Shown here in pieces: positions 1 through 7,662 of a DNA stretch of 64,000 nucleotides. The notes under the pieces are model-generated. The model was not told where the DNA came from and did not search any database. It saw only the letters and a list, made by a program, of their open reading frames with translations. The stretch is from Streptomyces fumigatiscleroticus (lineage in GTDB: Bacteria; Actinomycetota; Actinomycetes; Streptomycetales; Streptomycetaceae), in the NCBI RefSeq assembly GCF_014647975.1, contig NZ_BMQF01000007.1:124001-188000 (forward strand), written 5' to 3'. The stretch's first letter is position 1. Each line of letters opens with the position of its first letter. Made by a program: the position numbers and the translations under genes.

Positions 1-17
1 ACCACCAGGTCTGATGA

Positions 18-37
18 GCTGTGGCCTGGGACACAGC
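18..37. promoter_or_regulatory. Candidate Crp operator upstream of acs
   Basis: There is a perfect 6-bp inverted repeat, GCTGTG at 18-23 and CACAGC at 32-37, around an 8-nt centre. It contains GTG-N6-GNCAC, the motif I recall for Streptomyces Crp. The site ends 27 nt before the acs start. A site with the same GTG-N8-CAC spacing lies upstream of crp itself in this window. The role in acs control is inferred. Confidence 0.45.
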
Positions 38-63
38 GGACAACCCTGAGAAAGGGAGATGTC

Positions 64-2019
64 GTGAGCAACGAAAGCCTGGCCAACCTGCTCAAGGAAG
101 AGCGCAGGTTCGCACCCCCCGCCGACCTGGCCGCGCACGCCAACGTCACCGCGGAGGCGTATGAACAGGCCAAGGCTGACAGGCTCGGCTTCTGGGCCGA
201 GCAGGCCCGCCGGCTGACCTGGGCCGAGGAGCCGACCGAGACCCTGGACTGGTCGAATCCGCCGTTCGCCAAGTGGTTCAAGGACGGCACGCTGAACGTC
301 GCGTACAACTGCGTCGACCGGCATGTCGAGGCCGGACACGGCGACCGCGTCGCGATCCACTTCGAGGGCGAGCCCGGCGACAGCCGCGCGATCACCTACG
401 CCCAGCTCAAGGACGAGGTCTCCAGGGCCGCCAACGCCCTGCTGGAGCTGGGCGTCCGCAAGGGCGACCGGGTCGCCGTCTACATGCCGATGATCCCCGA
501 GACCGCGATCGCGATGCTGGCCTGCGCCCGGATCGGCGCCGCCCACTCGGTGGTCTTCGGCGGCTTCTCGGCGGACGCGCTCGCGACCCGTATCCAGGAC
601 GCCGAGGCCAAGGTCGTCATCACTGCCGACGGCGGTTACCGGCGCGGCAAGCCCTCCGCGCTCAAGCCGGCCGTCGACGAGGCGGTCCAGCGCGCCGGCG
701 ACGTGGAGCACGTGCTCGTGGTGCGCCGTACCGGCCAGGAGGTCGCCTGGGACGACAGCCGCGACGTGTGGTGGCACGAGCTGGTGGAGCGGCAGTCCGC
801 CGAGCACACGCCTCAGGCGTTCGAGGCGGAGCACCCGCTGTTCATCCTGTACACCTCCGGTACGACCGGGAAGCCGAAGGGCATCCTGCACACCTCCGGC
901 GGCTATCTCACGCAGACCGCGTACACGCACTGGGCGGTCTTCGACCTCAAGCCGGAGACCGACGTCTACTGGTGCACCGCCGACGTCGGCTGGGTCACCG
1001 GGCACTCGTACATCGTCTACGGACCGCTCGCCAACGGCGCGACGCAGGTCATGTACGAGGGCACGCCGGACACCCCGCACCAGGGCCGCTTCTGGGAGAT
1101 CGTGCAGAAGTACGGCGTCACGATCCTCTACACCGCGCCGACCGCGATCCGTACGTTCATGAAGTGGGGCGACGACATCCCCGCCAAGTTCGACCTGTCC
1201 TCCCTCCGTGTCCTGGGCTCGGTCGGCGAGCCGATCAACCCCGAGGCCTGGGTCTGGTACCGCAAGCACATCGGTGCCGACCGGACACCGGTCGTGGACA
1301 CCTGGTGGCAGACCGAGACCGGCTCGATGATGATCTCGCCGCTGCCGGGTGTCACCGAGGCCAAGCCCGGTTCCGCGCAGCGCCCGCTGCCCGGCATCTC
1401 CGCCACCGTCGTCGACGACGAGGCGAACGAGGTGCCGAACGGCGGTGGCGGCTATCTGGTCCTCACCGAGCCGTGGCCGTCGATGCTGCGCACCATCTGG
1501 GGCGACGACCAGCGGTTCATCGACACGTACTGGTCGCGCTTCGAGGGCAAGTACTTCGCCGGTGACGGCGCCAAGAAGGACGAGGACGGCGACATCTGGC
1601 TGCTCGGCCGGGTGGACGACGTCATGCTCGTCTCCGGGCACAACATCTCCACCACCGAGGTCGAGTCGGCCCTGGTCTCCCACCCCTCGGTCGCCGAGGC
1701 GGCGGTCGTCGGCGCGGCGGACGAGACGACCGGCCAGGCGATCGTGGCCTTCGTCATCCTGCGCGGTACGGCGGCGGAGACGGCGGACCTGGTGGCACAG
1801 CTGCGCGACCACGTCGGCGCCACGCTCGGCCCGATCGCCAAGCCCAAGCGGATCCTGCCGGTGGCCGAGCTGCCCAAGACCCGCTCGGGCAAGATCATGC
1901 GGCGGCTGCTGCGCGACGTGGCGGAGAACCGCCAGCTCGGTGACGTCACCACGCTCACCGACTCGACGGTGATGGACCTCATCCAGGCCAAGCTGCCGGC
2001 GTCGCCGAGCGAGGACTGA
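64..2019 (+). CDS. acs: Acetyl-CoA synthetase (AMP-forming)
   Basis: This cytoplasmic enzyme activates acetate with ATP and CoA to acetyl-CoA through acetyl-AMP. The product is 651 aa, the usual length for Acs. The adenylate-forming signature YTSGTTGKPKG is near residues 262-272, the acetate/AMP pocket motif WWQTETGS near 413-420, and the C-terminal PKTRSGKIMRR near 604-614. The lysine in that last motif is the one that protein acetyltransferases modify in this family. The start is GTG at 64, preceded by the purine-rich AAAGGGAG; the overlapping ATG at 59 is out of frame. The gene is followed by a strong hairpin, so it is probably monocistronic. A Crp-like dyad precedes it. Confidence 0.96.
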   Translation: MSNESLANLLKEERRFAPPADLAAHANVTAEAYEQAKADRLGFWAEQARRLTWAEEPTETLDWSNPPFAKWFKDGTLNVAYNCVDRHVEAGHGDRVAIHFEGEPGDSRAITYAQLKDEVSRAANALLELGVRKGDRVAVYMPMIPETAIAMLACARIGAAHSVVFGGFSADALATRIQDAEAKVVITADGGYRRGKPSALKPAVDEAVQRAGDVEHVLVVRRTGQEVAWDDSRDVWWHELVERQSAEHTPQAFEAEHPLFILYTSGTTGKPKGILHTSGGYLTQTAYTHWAVFDLKPETDVYWCTADVGWVTGHSYIVYGPLANGATQVMYEGTPDTPHQGRFWEIVQKYGVTILYTAPTAIRTFMKWGDDIPAKFDLSSLRVLGSVGEPINPEAWVWYRKHIGADRTPVVDTWWQTETGSMMISPLPGVTEAKPGSAQRPLPGISATVVDDEANEVPNGGGGYLVLTEPWPSMLRTIWGDDQRFIDTYWSRFEGKYFAGDGAKKDEDGDIWLLGRVDDVMLVSGHNISTTEVESALVSHPSVAEAAVVGAADETTGQAIVAFVILRGTAAETADLVAQLRDHVGATLGPIAKPKRILPVAELPKTRSGKIMRRLLRDVAENRQLGDVTTLTDSTVMDLIQAKLPASPSED

Positions 2020-2031
2020 GCACACCCGGAG

Positions 2032-2064
2032 GGGGCACCCGGCGACGAGCACGCCGGGTGCCCC
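2032..2064 (+). terminator. Hairpin terminator after acs
   Basis: A 13-bp perfect G/C-rich stem (GGGCACCCGGCG and its complement, extended by one pair) with a 7-nt loop starts 13 nt after the acs stop codon. There is no T-run, as is common for Streptomyces terminators. Confidence 0.8.
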
Positions 2065-2189
2065 GGCGCGCGGCGCGTTCCCCGCACCGTGCGCCGATAG
2101 ACTGAAAAGAACAACAGAAACCTCAGGTGCGCCGGGAAGTCTGGTCGGCATGCGTTCCGTCCTGCCCGCCGACGACCGGAGGTTCCCCT

Positions 2190-3626
2190 GTGGCCGCCCC
2201 CCGAACCGCCAGCCGCCGCAAGTTCCTCGGACGTCTCTCCCTTCCCGAGCGGACCTACACAGCCGACGCGCTGCGCACCGAGACCGTCGGCGGCATACTG
2301 CTGCTCGCCGCCGCCATAGCGGCGCTGATCTGGGCGAACGTCCCCGGGATCCACGGCAGCTACGAAAGCGTCAGCCACTTCCACCTGGGCCCCGCGGTCC
2401 TCGGCCTCCATCTGTCCGTCGCGCACTGGGCCGCCGACGGGCTGCTGGCCGTCTTCTTCTTCGTCGCCGGCATCGAGCTCAAGCGTGAGCTGGTCGCCGG
2501 CGACCTCAAGGACCGCAGGGCCGCCGCGCTGCCGGTCGTGGCGGCCCTGTGCGGCATGGCCGCACCGGCGCTGGTCTACACGCTCACCAACGTCACCGGC
2601 GGCGGCTCCCTGGCCGGCTGGGCCGTGCCCACCGCCACCGACATCGCCTTCGCGCTGGCCGTACTGGCCGTCATCGGCACCTCCCTGCCGAGTGCCCTGC
2701 GCGCCTTCCTGCTGACCCTCGCCGTCGTCGACGACCTGTGCGCGATCCTGATCATCGCGGTCTTCTTCACCGACGACCTGAACTTCGCGGCGCTCGGCGG
2801 CGCCGTCCTCGGCCTCGTCGTCTTCCGGCTGCTGCTGCGCAAGGGCGTACGCGGCTGGTACGTGTACGTTCCGCTCGCCCTGGTCGTCTGGGGGCTGATG
2901 TACAACAGCGGCGTGCACGCCACCATCGCGGGCGTGGCCATGGGCCTGATGCTGCGCTGCACGCGGCGCGAGGGCGAGGAGCGCTCACCCGGCGAGCGCA
3001 TCGAGCATCTCGTCCGCCCCCTGTCGGCGGGCCTGGCCGTGCCGGTGTTCGCGCTGTTCAGCGCGGGCGTGCCGGTGTCCGGTGCGGCGCTCGGCGAGGT
3101 GTTCACCCGCCCCGAGACACTCGGCGTGGTCCTCGGGCTGGTGGCCGGCAAGACGGCCGGTGTCTTCGGCGGCACCTGGCTGACGGCCCGGTTCACCCGG
3201 GCCTCGCTCAGCGAGGAGCTGGAGTGGCCCGACGTGTTCGCGGTGGCGGTGCTGGCCGGTATCGGCTTCACCGTCTCGCTGCTCATCGGCGAACTGGCCT
3301 TCGAGGGCGACGCGGCCACGGCGGACGAGGTCAAGGCCGCCGTCCTCACCGGCTCCCTTGTCGCGGCGCTGCTGGCGACGGTGCTGCTCAGGGTACGGAA
3401 CGCCAAGTACCGCCGTCTGTGCGAGGCCGAGGAGCGCGACGAGGACCTCGACGGCATCCCGGACATCTACGAGCAGGACGATCCCGCCTACCACCTGCGC
3501 ATGGCCGGCATCCACGAACGCAAGGCCGCCGAGCACCGCCGGCTGGCCGAGGAGAAGGCCCGCGAACGTCAGGGGCTTGCCGAAGTGGCGGGCGGGGCAG
3601 GCGACGACGCGGACGGTCCGGCATGA
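2190..3626 (+). CDS. nhaA: Na+/H+ antiporter NhaA
   Basis: This inner-membrane antiporter exchanges external protons for internal Na+ (or Li+) and supports pH and salt homeostasis. The 478-aa product has about 11-12 hydrophobic segments. The VVDDL motif at about residues 179-183 (D181, D182) corresponds to the paired aspartates that bind the ion in E. coli NhaA. It is about 90 residues longer than the E. coli protein, mainly through a charged, Glu/Arg-rich C-terminal tail after about residue 415 that is probably cytoplasmic. GTG at 2190 is chosen because GGAGG (2178-2182) sits 7 nt upstream; reading also stays open back to 2127. A degenerate tandem repeat lies between this gene and the next. 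Confidence 0.93.
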   Translation: MAAPRTASRRKFLGRLSLPERTYTADALRTETVGGILLLAAAIAALIWANVPGIHGSYESVSHFHLGPAVLGLHLSVAHWAADGLLAVFFFVAGIELKRELVAGDLKDRRAAALPVVAALCGMAAPALVYTLTNVTGGGSLAGWAVPTATDIAFALAVLAVIGTSLPSALRAFLLTLAVVDDLCAILIIAVFFTDDLNFAALGGAVLGLVVFRLLLRKGVRGWYVYVPLALVVWGLMYNSGVHATIAGVAMGLMLRCTRREGEERSPGERIEHLVRPLSAGLAVPVFALFSAGVPVSGAALGEVFTRPETLGVVLGLVAGKTAGVFGGTWLTARFTRASLSEELEWPDVFAVAVLAGIGFTVSLLIGELAFEGDAATADEVKAAVLTGSLVAALLATVLLRVRNAKYRRLCEAEERDEDLDGIPDIYEQDDPAYHLRMAGIHERKAAEHRRLAEEKARERQGLAEVAGGAGDDADGPA

Positions 3627-3757
3627 TCTGACGAGACGGTACAAAAGACGGGACCGTAGCCAGTCAGGCAGAAGCCGGGACCGTAGCCAGTCAGGCAGAA
3701 GCCGGGACCGTACACACCCCGGCAGACGACGAGACCGTACCCAACCGGTCGGAAGAG
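3623..3757 (+). repeat. 27-bp degenerate tandem repeat
   Basis: Units start at 3650, 3677, 3704 and 3731, each 27 bp and beginning G(G/A)GACCGTA. The first two are identical and the next two diverged; a weaker fifth unit may precede them at 3623. The array fills the nhaA-holin intergenic gap and ends just before the Shine-Dalgarno region of the holin-like gene. Confidence 0.85.
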
Positions 3758-3767
3758 GGAGACCGCG

Positions 3768-4253
3768 ATGAGCGCACCCGACGGCAGCCCGGTCGGCGCA
3801 GAACGCAGCATCGGTCAGCTGTTCGCCTCAGCGACGACCGAATTGTCGGCTCTGGTGCACGACGAGATCGCGCTGGCCAAGGCGCAGCTCAAGCAGGACG
3901 TCAAGAAGGGCGCGACCAGCGGCGGCGCGTTCTCGCTGGCCGGTGCGGTCCTGGTGTTCTCGCTGCCGATGCTGAACTTCGCACTGGCGTACGGCATCCG
4001 CACCTGGAGCGACTGGAACCTCGCGGTCTGCTTCCTGCTGTCCTTCGCCGCCAACGTGCTCGTCGCGCTGCTGCTGGCGCTGATCGGCGTCGTCTTCGCC
4101 AAGAAGGCCAAGAGGGAGCGGGGCCCGCAGAAGGTCGCCGCCTCGGTGAAGCAGACGGCGGGCGTGCTCCAGAAGGCCAAGCCGCATCAGCGGCCGGCAT
4201 TGGCGGACCGCGGCCCCGAAGCCATCGAGGCTGTGGCACGCTCGTCCTCATGA
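3768..4253 (+). CDS. Phage-holin-like (actinobacterial holin-X type) membrane protein
   Basis: The 161-aa protein has two hydrophobic segments at about residues 48-73 and 78-106, preceded by an amphipathic helix (ALVHDEIALAKAQLKQDV) and followed by a basic cytoplasmic tail. This is the layout of the actinobacterial holin-X / phage_holin_3_6 family, which is chromosomal and not evidence of a prophage. Its function is not established. ATG at 3768 follows an AGAGGGAGA ribosome-binding site. The stop overlaps the start of the hydrolase downstream (ATGA at 4250-4253), so the two are translationally coupled. Confidence 0.85.
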   Translation: MSAPDGSPVGAERSIGQLFASATTELSALVHDEIALAKAQLKQDVKKGATSGGAFSLAGAVLVFSLPMLNFALAYGIRTWSDWNLAVCFLLSFAANVLVALLLALIGVVFAKKAKRERGPQKVAASVKQTAGVLQKAKPHQRPALADRGPEAIEAVARSSS

Positions 4254-5215
4254 CGGGCTCCACCACCCCTTCGGCGCAGTCCCCGACGGCGCAACCCGCT
4301 TCGGTCGTACGGCTCGCGATCCCCGGCGGGCGGGAGGTGATCCACCGGGACGTCGCCGCCAACGGCGCGCGCTTCCACATCGCGGAACTGGGCGACGGCC
4401 CGCTGGTGCTGCTGCTGCACGGCTTCCCGCAGTTCTGGTGGACCTGGCGCCACCAGCTCGTGGCGCTGGCCGACGCGGGTTTCCGGGCGGTCGCCATGGA
4501 TCTGCGCGGGGTCGGCGGCAGCGACCGCACCCCGCGCGGCTACGACCCCGCCAACCTGGCCCTGGACATCACCGGGGTGATCCGCTCCCTGGGCGAGCCC
4601 GACGCCGCGCTGGTCGGCCACGACCTGGGCGGCTATCTGGCGTGGACGGCGGCCGCGATGCGCCCCAAGCTGGTGCGGCGGCTGGCGGTCGCCTCGATGC
4701 CGCACCCGCGCCGCTGGCGCTCGGCGATGCTCTCCGACGTCCGGCAGAGCCGGGCGAGCTCCTACATCTGGGGCTTCCAGCGCCCCTGGATCCCGGAGCG
4801 GCAGCTGACGGCCGACGACGGCGCGCTGGTGGGCCGGCTGATCCGGGACTGGTCGGGACCGCGCCCGCCGGAGGACGAGGCGATCGAGGCCTACCGGCGT
4901 GCCATGTGCATCCCGTCCACGGCGCACTGCTCGATCGAGCCCTACCGCTGGATGGTGCGGTCCCTGGCCCGTCCGGACGGCTTCCAGTTCAACCGCCGTA
5001 TGAAGCGGCCCGTGCGGGTGCCGACCCTGCACCTGCACGGCTCCCTCGACCCGGTGACGCGGACGCGGAGCGCGGCCGGGTCCGGGGAGTACGTCGAAGC
5101 GCCGTACCGCTGGCGGCTGTTCGACGGGCTCGGCCACTTCCCGCATGAGGAGGATCCGGTTGCCTTCTCATCGGAACTGATCAATTGGCTGAAGGATCCC
5201 GAACCCGATCGGTGA
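4250..5215 (+). CDS. Alpha/beta hydrolase, epoxide hydrolase-like
   Basis: This 321-aa alpha/beta hydrolase carries HGFPQFWW (oxyanion region), a nucleophile elbow GHDLGG with Asp125 as the likely nucleophile, and a C-terminal GLGHFPHEE that supplies the catalytic His. An Asp nucleophile and the HGFP motif are typical of epoxide hydrolases and haloalkane dehalogenases, and separate it from Ser lipases. The substrate is unknown. It overlaps the holin-like gene by 4 nt, so a membrane-linked role is possible but only inferred. Confidence 0.88.
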   Translation: MTGSTTPSAQSPTAQPASVVRLAIPGGREVIHRDVAANGARFHIAELGDGPLVLLLHGFPQFWWTWRHQLVALADAGFRAVAMDLRGVGGSDRTPRGYDPANLALDITGVIRSLGEPDAALVGHDLGGYLAWTAAAMRPKLVRRLAVASMPHPRRWRSAMLSDVRQSRASSYIWGFQRPWIPERQLTADDGALVGRLIRDWSGPRPPEDEAIEAYRRAMCIPSTAHCSIEPYRWMVRSLARPDGFQFNRRMKRPVRVPTLHLHGSLDPVTRTRSAAGSGEYVEAPYRWRLFDGLGHFPHEEDPVAFSSELINWLKDPEPDR

Positions 5216-5552
5216 CCGAGTGAACGCGTTCGGTATCCGAACCGTCGTGCCGGTCCGGCGGGGCGCCAAATGCCCGCCGCATAGGCCAATTGGGGGCCTT
5301 GAGAGCGGTTATCGACCTTGGGGCGGGGGCACACGTGCGGGTATGGGCTGGACGCACGACTACAGTGACGCAGCACGCAACCGCCGCTCCGCGAGCGGTA
5401 TGAGCACCCACCAGCGAGGCGGCGCTCCGCAGTTGCCGGTCACCGATCCGAGGGTGGGCATTCCGCGTATCCTCCGCCGCCGGGCCCGCTGGGTCTCGGT
5501 GCGCCTGCGTCATCCGCGCGGCTGACCCCGCCCGGCAGTCCGCCGGAGCGCC
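5216..5552. other. Intergenic region between convergent genes
   Basis: This 337-bp stretch separates the convergent hydrolase and protease genes. Apart from a possible short Arg-rich reading frame at 5400-5525, I see no RNA gene, no strong terminator and no repeat. Confidence 0.6.
5400..5525 (+). CDS. Possible small basic protein (41 aa)
   Basis: An ATG at 5400 opens a 41-codon frame ending in TGA at 5523. The product would be strongly basic in its second half (ILRRRARWVSVRLRHPRG). A purine-rich GCGAGCGG precedes the ATG, but it is not a convincing Shine-Dalgarno sequence. I do not recognise the family. It could equally be chance, because any high-GC frame tends to be open. Confidence 0.28.
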   Translation: MSTHQRGGAPQLPVTDPRVGIPRILRRRARWVSVRLRHPRG

Positions 5553-6752
5553 TCAGAGCGCACAGTCGTCGCTGTCCACCTGCTGGTTCGCACTCCGCCC
5601 CCGGGCGATGTCCTGCCGGATCTCGTCCGCGGTGAGCGCGTAACCGGTGTCGGCGTCGTCGAGGGACTTGGCGAACACCACGCCGTAGACCTCTCCGTCG
5701 GGCGTGAGCAGCGGGCCGCCGGAGTTGCCCTGGCGGACGGTCGCGTAGAGGGAGTAGACGTCGCGGCGGACGGTGCCGCGGCGGTAGATGTCCGGGCCGC
5801 TGGCCGTGATCCGGCCCCGGACGCGCGCCGCGCGGACGTCGTATGCCCCGTTCTCCGGGAAGCCGGCGACGATCGCGCCGTCGTCGCTGTCGGCGTCCGT
5901 GGAGGTGAACCGCAGCGCGGGCGCCCGCAGCTCCGGCACGTCGAGTACGGCGATGTCGCGCCGCCAGTCGTAGAGGACGACCGTCGCGTCGTACTTCCGG
6001 CCCATGCCGCCTATCTGCACGGTGGGCTCGTCGACGCCGCCGACCACGTGCGCGTTGGTCATGACGCGGCGCTCGGCGAAGACGAAGCCGGTGCCCTCCA
6101 GCACCTTGTTGCAGCTCTGGGCGGTGCCCATGACCTTGACGATGGAACGCTGGGCGGCGGTGGCGACCTCGCTGCCGGCCAGGGCCGGGTCCGGCGGATC
6201 GACCTCCTTGATCGGCTCGTTGGAGAACGGGCTGAAGACCTGCGGGAAGCCGTTCTGCGCCAGGACGGAGGTGAAGTCGTCGAACCAGGTGTCCGCCTGG
6301 TCGGGCAGCGCCTCCTGCACCCCCGCCAGCACCTTCGAGCCACGCACCTCCTTGCCGACCGTCGGCATCGTCGTCCGCGCGAGGGCGGAGCCGATCAGCC
6401 AGGCCACCAGCAGCATCGCCACGACGTTGACGAGCGCGCCGCCGGTCGCGTCCAGGGCCCGGGCCGGGGACCAGGTGATGTACCGGCGCAGCTTGTTGCC
6501 GAGGTGGGTGGTGAGCGCCTGGCCGAAGGAGGCGCACACGATGACGACGACGACCGCGACGACCGCGGCGGTGGTGCTCACCTCGGCGTCCTCCGTCAGG
6601 GCGTCCCAGACGACGGGCAGCACGTAGACGGCGGCGAGACCGCCGCCGAGAAAGCCGATCACCGACAGGATGCCGACGACGAAACCCTGCCGGTAGCCGA
6701 CGATCGCGAACCAGACGGCGGCGACCAGCAACAGGATGTCCAGCACGTTCAC
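5553..6752 (-). CDS. MarP-family membrane serine protease (CvpA domain plus trypsin-like domain)
   Basis: The N-terminal half has four hydrophobic segments (about residues 4-25, 30-50, 63-83, 105-125) matching a CvpA-type membrane domain. The C-terminal half is a chymotrypsin-like protease facing the periplasm/cell wall. The triad reads TNAHVV (H235), DIAVLD (about D264) and QGNSGGPL (S344), nearly the same numbering as mycobacterial MarP, which protects cells against acid and oxidative stress. The start is GTG at 6752. A Nudix gene lies upstream on the same strand with a 96-bp gap, so co-transcription is possible. The substrate in Streptomyces is unknown. Confidence 0.92.
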   Translation of the reverse strand: MNVLDILLLVAAVWFAIVGYRQGFVVGILSVIGFLGGGLAAVYVLPVVWDALTEDAEVSTTAAVVAVVVVIVCASFGQALTTHLGNKLRRYITWSPARALDATGGALVNVVAMLLVAWLIGSALARTTMPTVGKEVRGSKVLAGVQEALPDQADTWFDDFTSVLAQNGFPQVFSPFSNEPIKEVDPPDPALAGSEVATAAQRSIVKVMGTAQSCNKVLEGTGFVFAERRVMTNAHVVGGVDEPTVQIGGMGRKYDATVVLYDWRRDIAVLDVPELRAPALRFTSTDADSDDGAIVAGFPENGAYDVRAARVRGRITASGPDIYRRGTVRRDVYSLYATVRQGNSGGPLLTPDGEVYGVVFAKSLDDADTGYALTADEIRQDIARGRSANQQVDSDDCAL

Positions 6753-6848
6753 CGCTTCAAGCCTCGCCTCGTCACTTCGCGGTCACCACGGGTCGGCCGG
6801 GAGGCCGGTCGTCGTCTCCCGGGCACACACAGCACGGGGCTCACCCTG

Positions 6849-7544
6849 TCATGAGCGCCAGTCGAGCGGGACCTGCTTACCGCGGTCCCAGGGCCGCTCC
6901 CAGCCCGCGAAGTGCAGAAGCCGATCGATGATCCCGGCCGTGAACCCCCACACCAGGGCCGATTCGACCAGGAATGCCGGGCCGCGGTGTCCGCTGGGGT
7001 GCACGGTCGTGGCACGGTTCTCCGGGTTCGTGAGATCCGCCACGGACACCGTGAAGACCCGCGCGGTCTCGCCCGGGTCGACGACGCCGACCGGGCTGGG
7101 CGCGCGCCACCAGCCCAGCACCGGGGTGACGACGAAACCGCTGACCGGGATGTAGAGCCTGGGCAGGACGCCGAAGAGCTGCACGCCCGCCGGGTCGAGC
7201 CCGGTCTCCTCCTCGGCCTCGCGCAGCGCGGCCCGCAGCGGCCCGTCGCCCTGCGGATCGCCGTCCTCGGGATCCAGGGCCCCGCCGGGGAAGGCGGGCT
7301 GGCCGGCGTGGGAGCGCAGCGAGCCCGCGCGCTCCATGAGCAGCAGCTCCGGGCCCTGCTCGCCTTCGCCGAACAGGATCAGCACGGCCGACTGCCGCCC
7401 GCTGCCGTTCTCCGGGGGCAGGAAGCGGCTGAGCTGCCGCGGCTGCACCGTCTCCACGGCGCGTACGACGGGCCCCAGCCAGGCGGGCAGGCCCTCCTTG
7501 CTGAGCGTCACCGGGCCGCCCTGGGTATTGCTCGCGCGCGTCAT
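6849..7544 (-). CDS. Nudix hydrolase, CoA pyrophosphatase type
   Basis: The 231-aa protein carries a Nudix box from about residue 85 to 115 (GG...REAEEETGL). It also has the upstream RSHAGQPAFPGG signature typical of the NudL/CoA-diphosphatase subfamily, which cleaves CoA to 4'-phosphopantetheine and 3',5'-ADP. ATG at 7544 is preceded by GGGGTGGGG and fits the homologous N-terminus better than the longer open frame starting at 7697, which is low-complexity. It is followed on the same strand by the MarP-like protease. Other nucleotide diphosphate substrates cannot be excluded. Confidence 0.9.
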   Translation of the reverse strand: MTRASNTQGGPVTLSKEGLPAWLGPVVRAVETVQPRQLSRFLPPENGSGRQSAVLILFGEGEQGPELLLMERAGSLRSHAGQPAFPGGALDPEDGDPQGDGPLRAALREAEEETGLDPAGVQLFGVLPRLYIPVSGFVVTPVLGWWRAPSPVGVVDPGETARVFTVSVADLTNPENRATTVHPSGHRGPAFLVESALVWGFTAGIIDRLLHFAGWERPWDRGKQVPLDWRS

Positions 7545-7662
7545 CCCCACCCCTGTCGTCCTGCCGTACCCAACGCCCGGCGGCCTGCGGATCGTTCCTG
7601 GGCCGGCTCGTCGGACGGCGACCGCGTCCGCCGCCGGGGCCGCTGCCGGCCCCGCTCCTGCC

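Noticed and set aside
3768..4253. Holin-like gene as a prophage remnant
   Set aside because: No other phage genes are near. The actinobacterial holin-X family is a normal chromosomal gene in Streptomyces.
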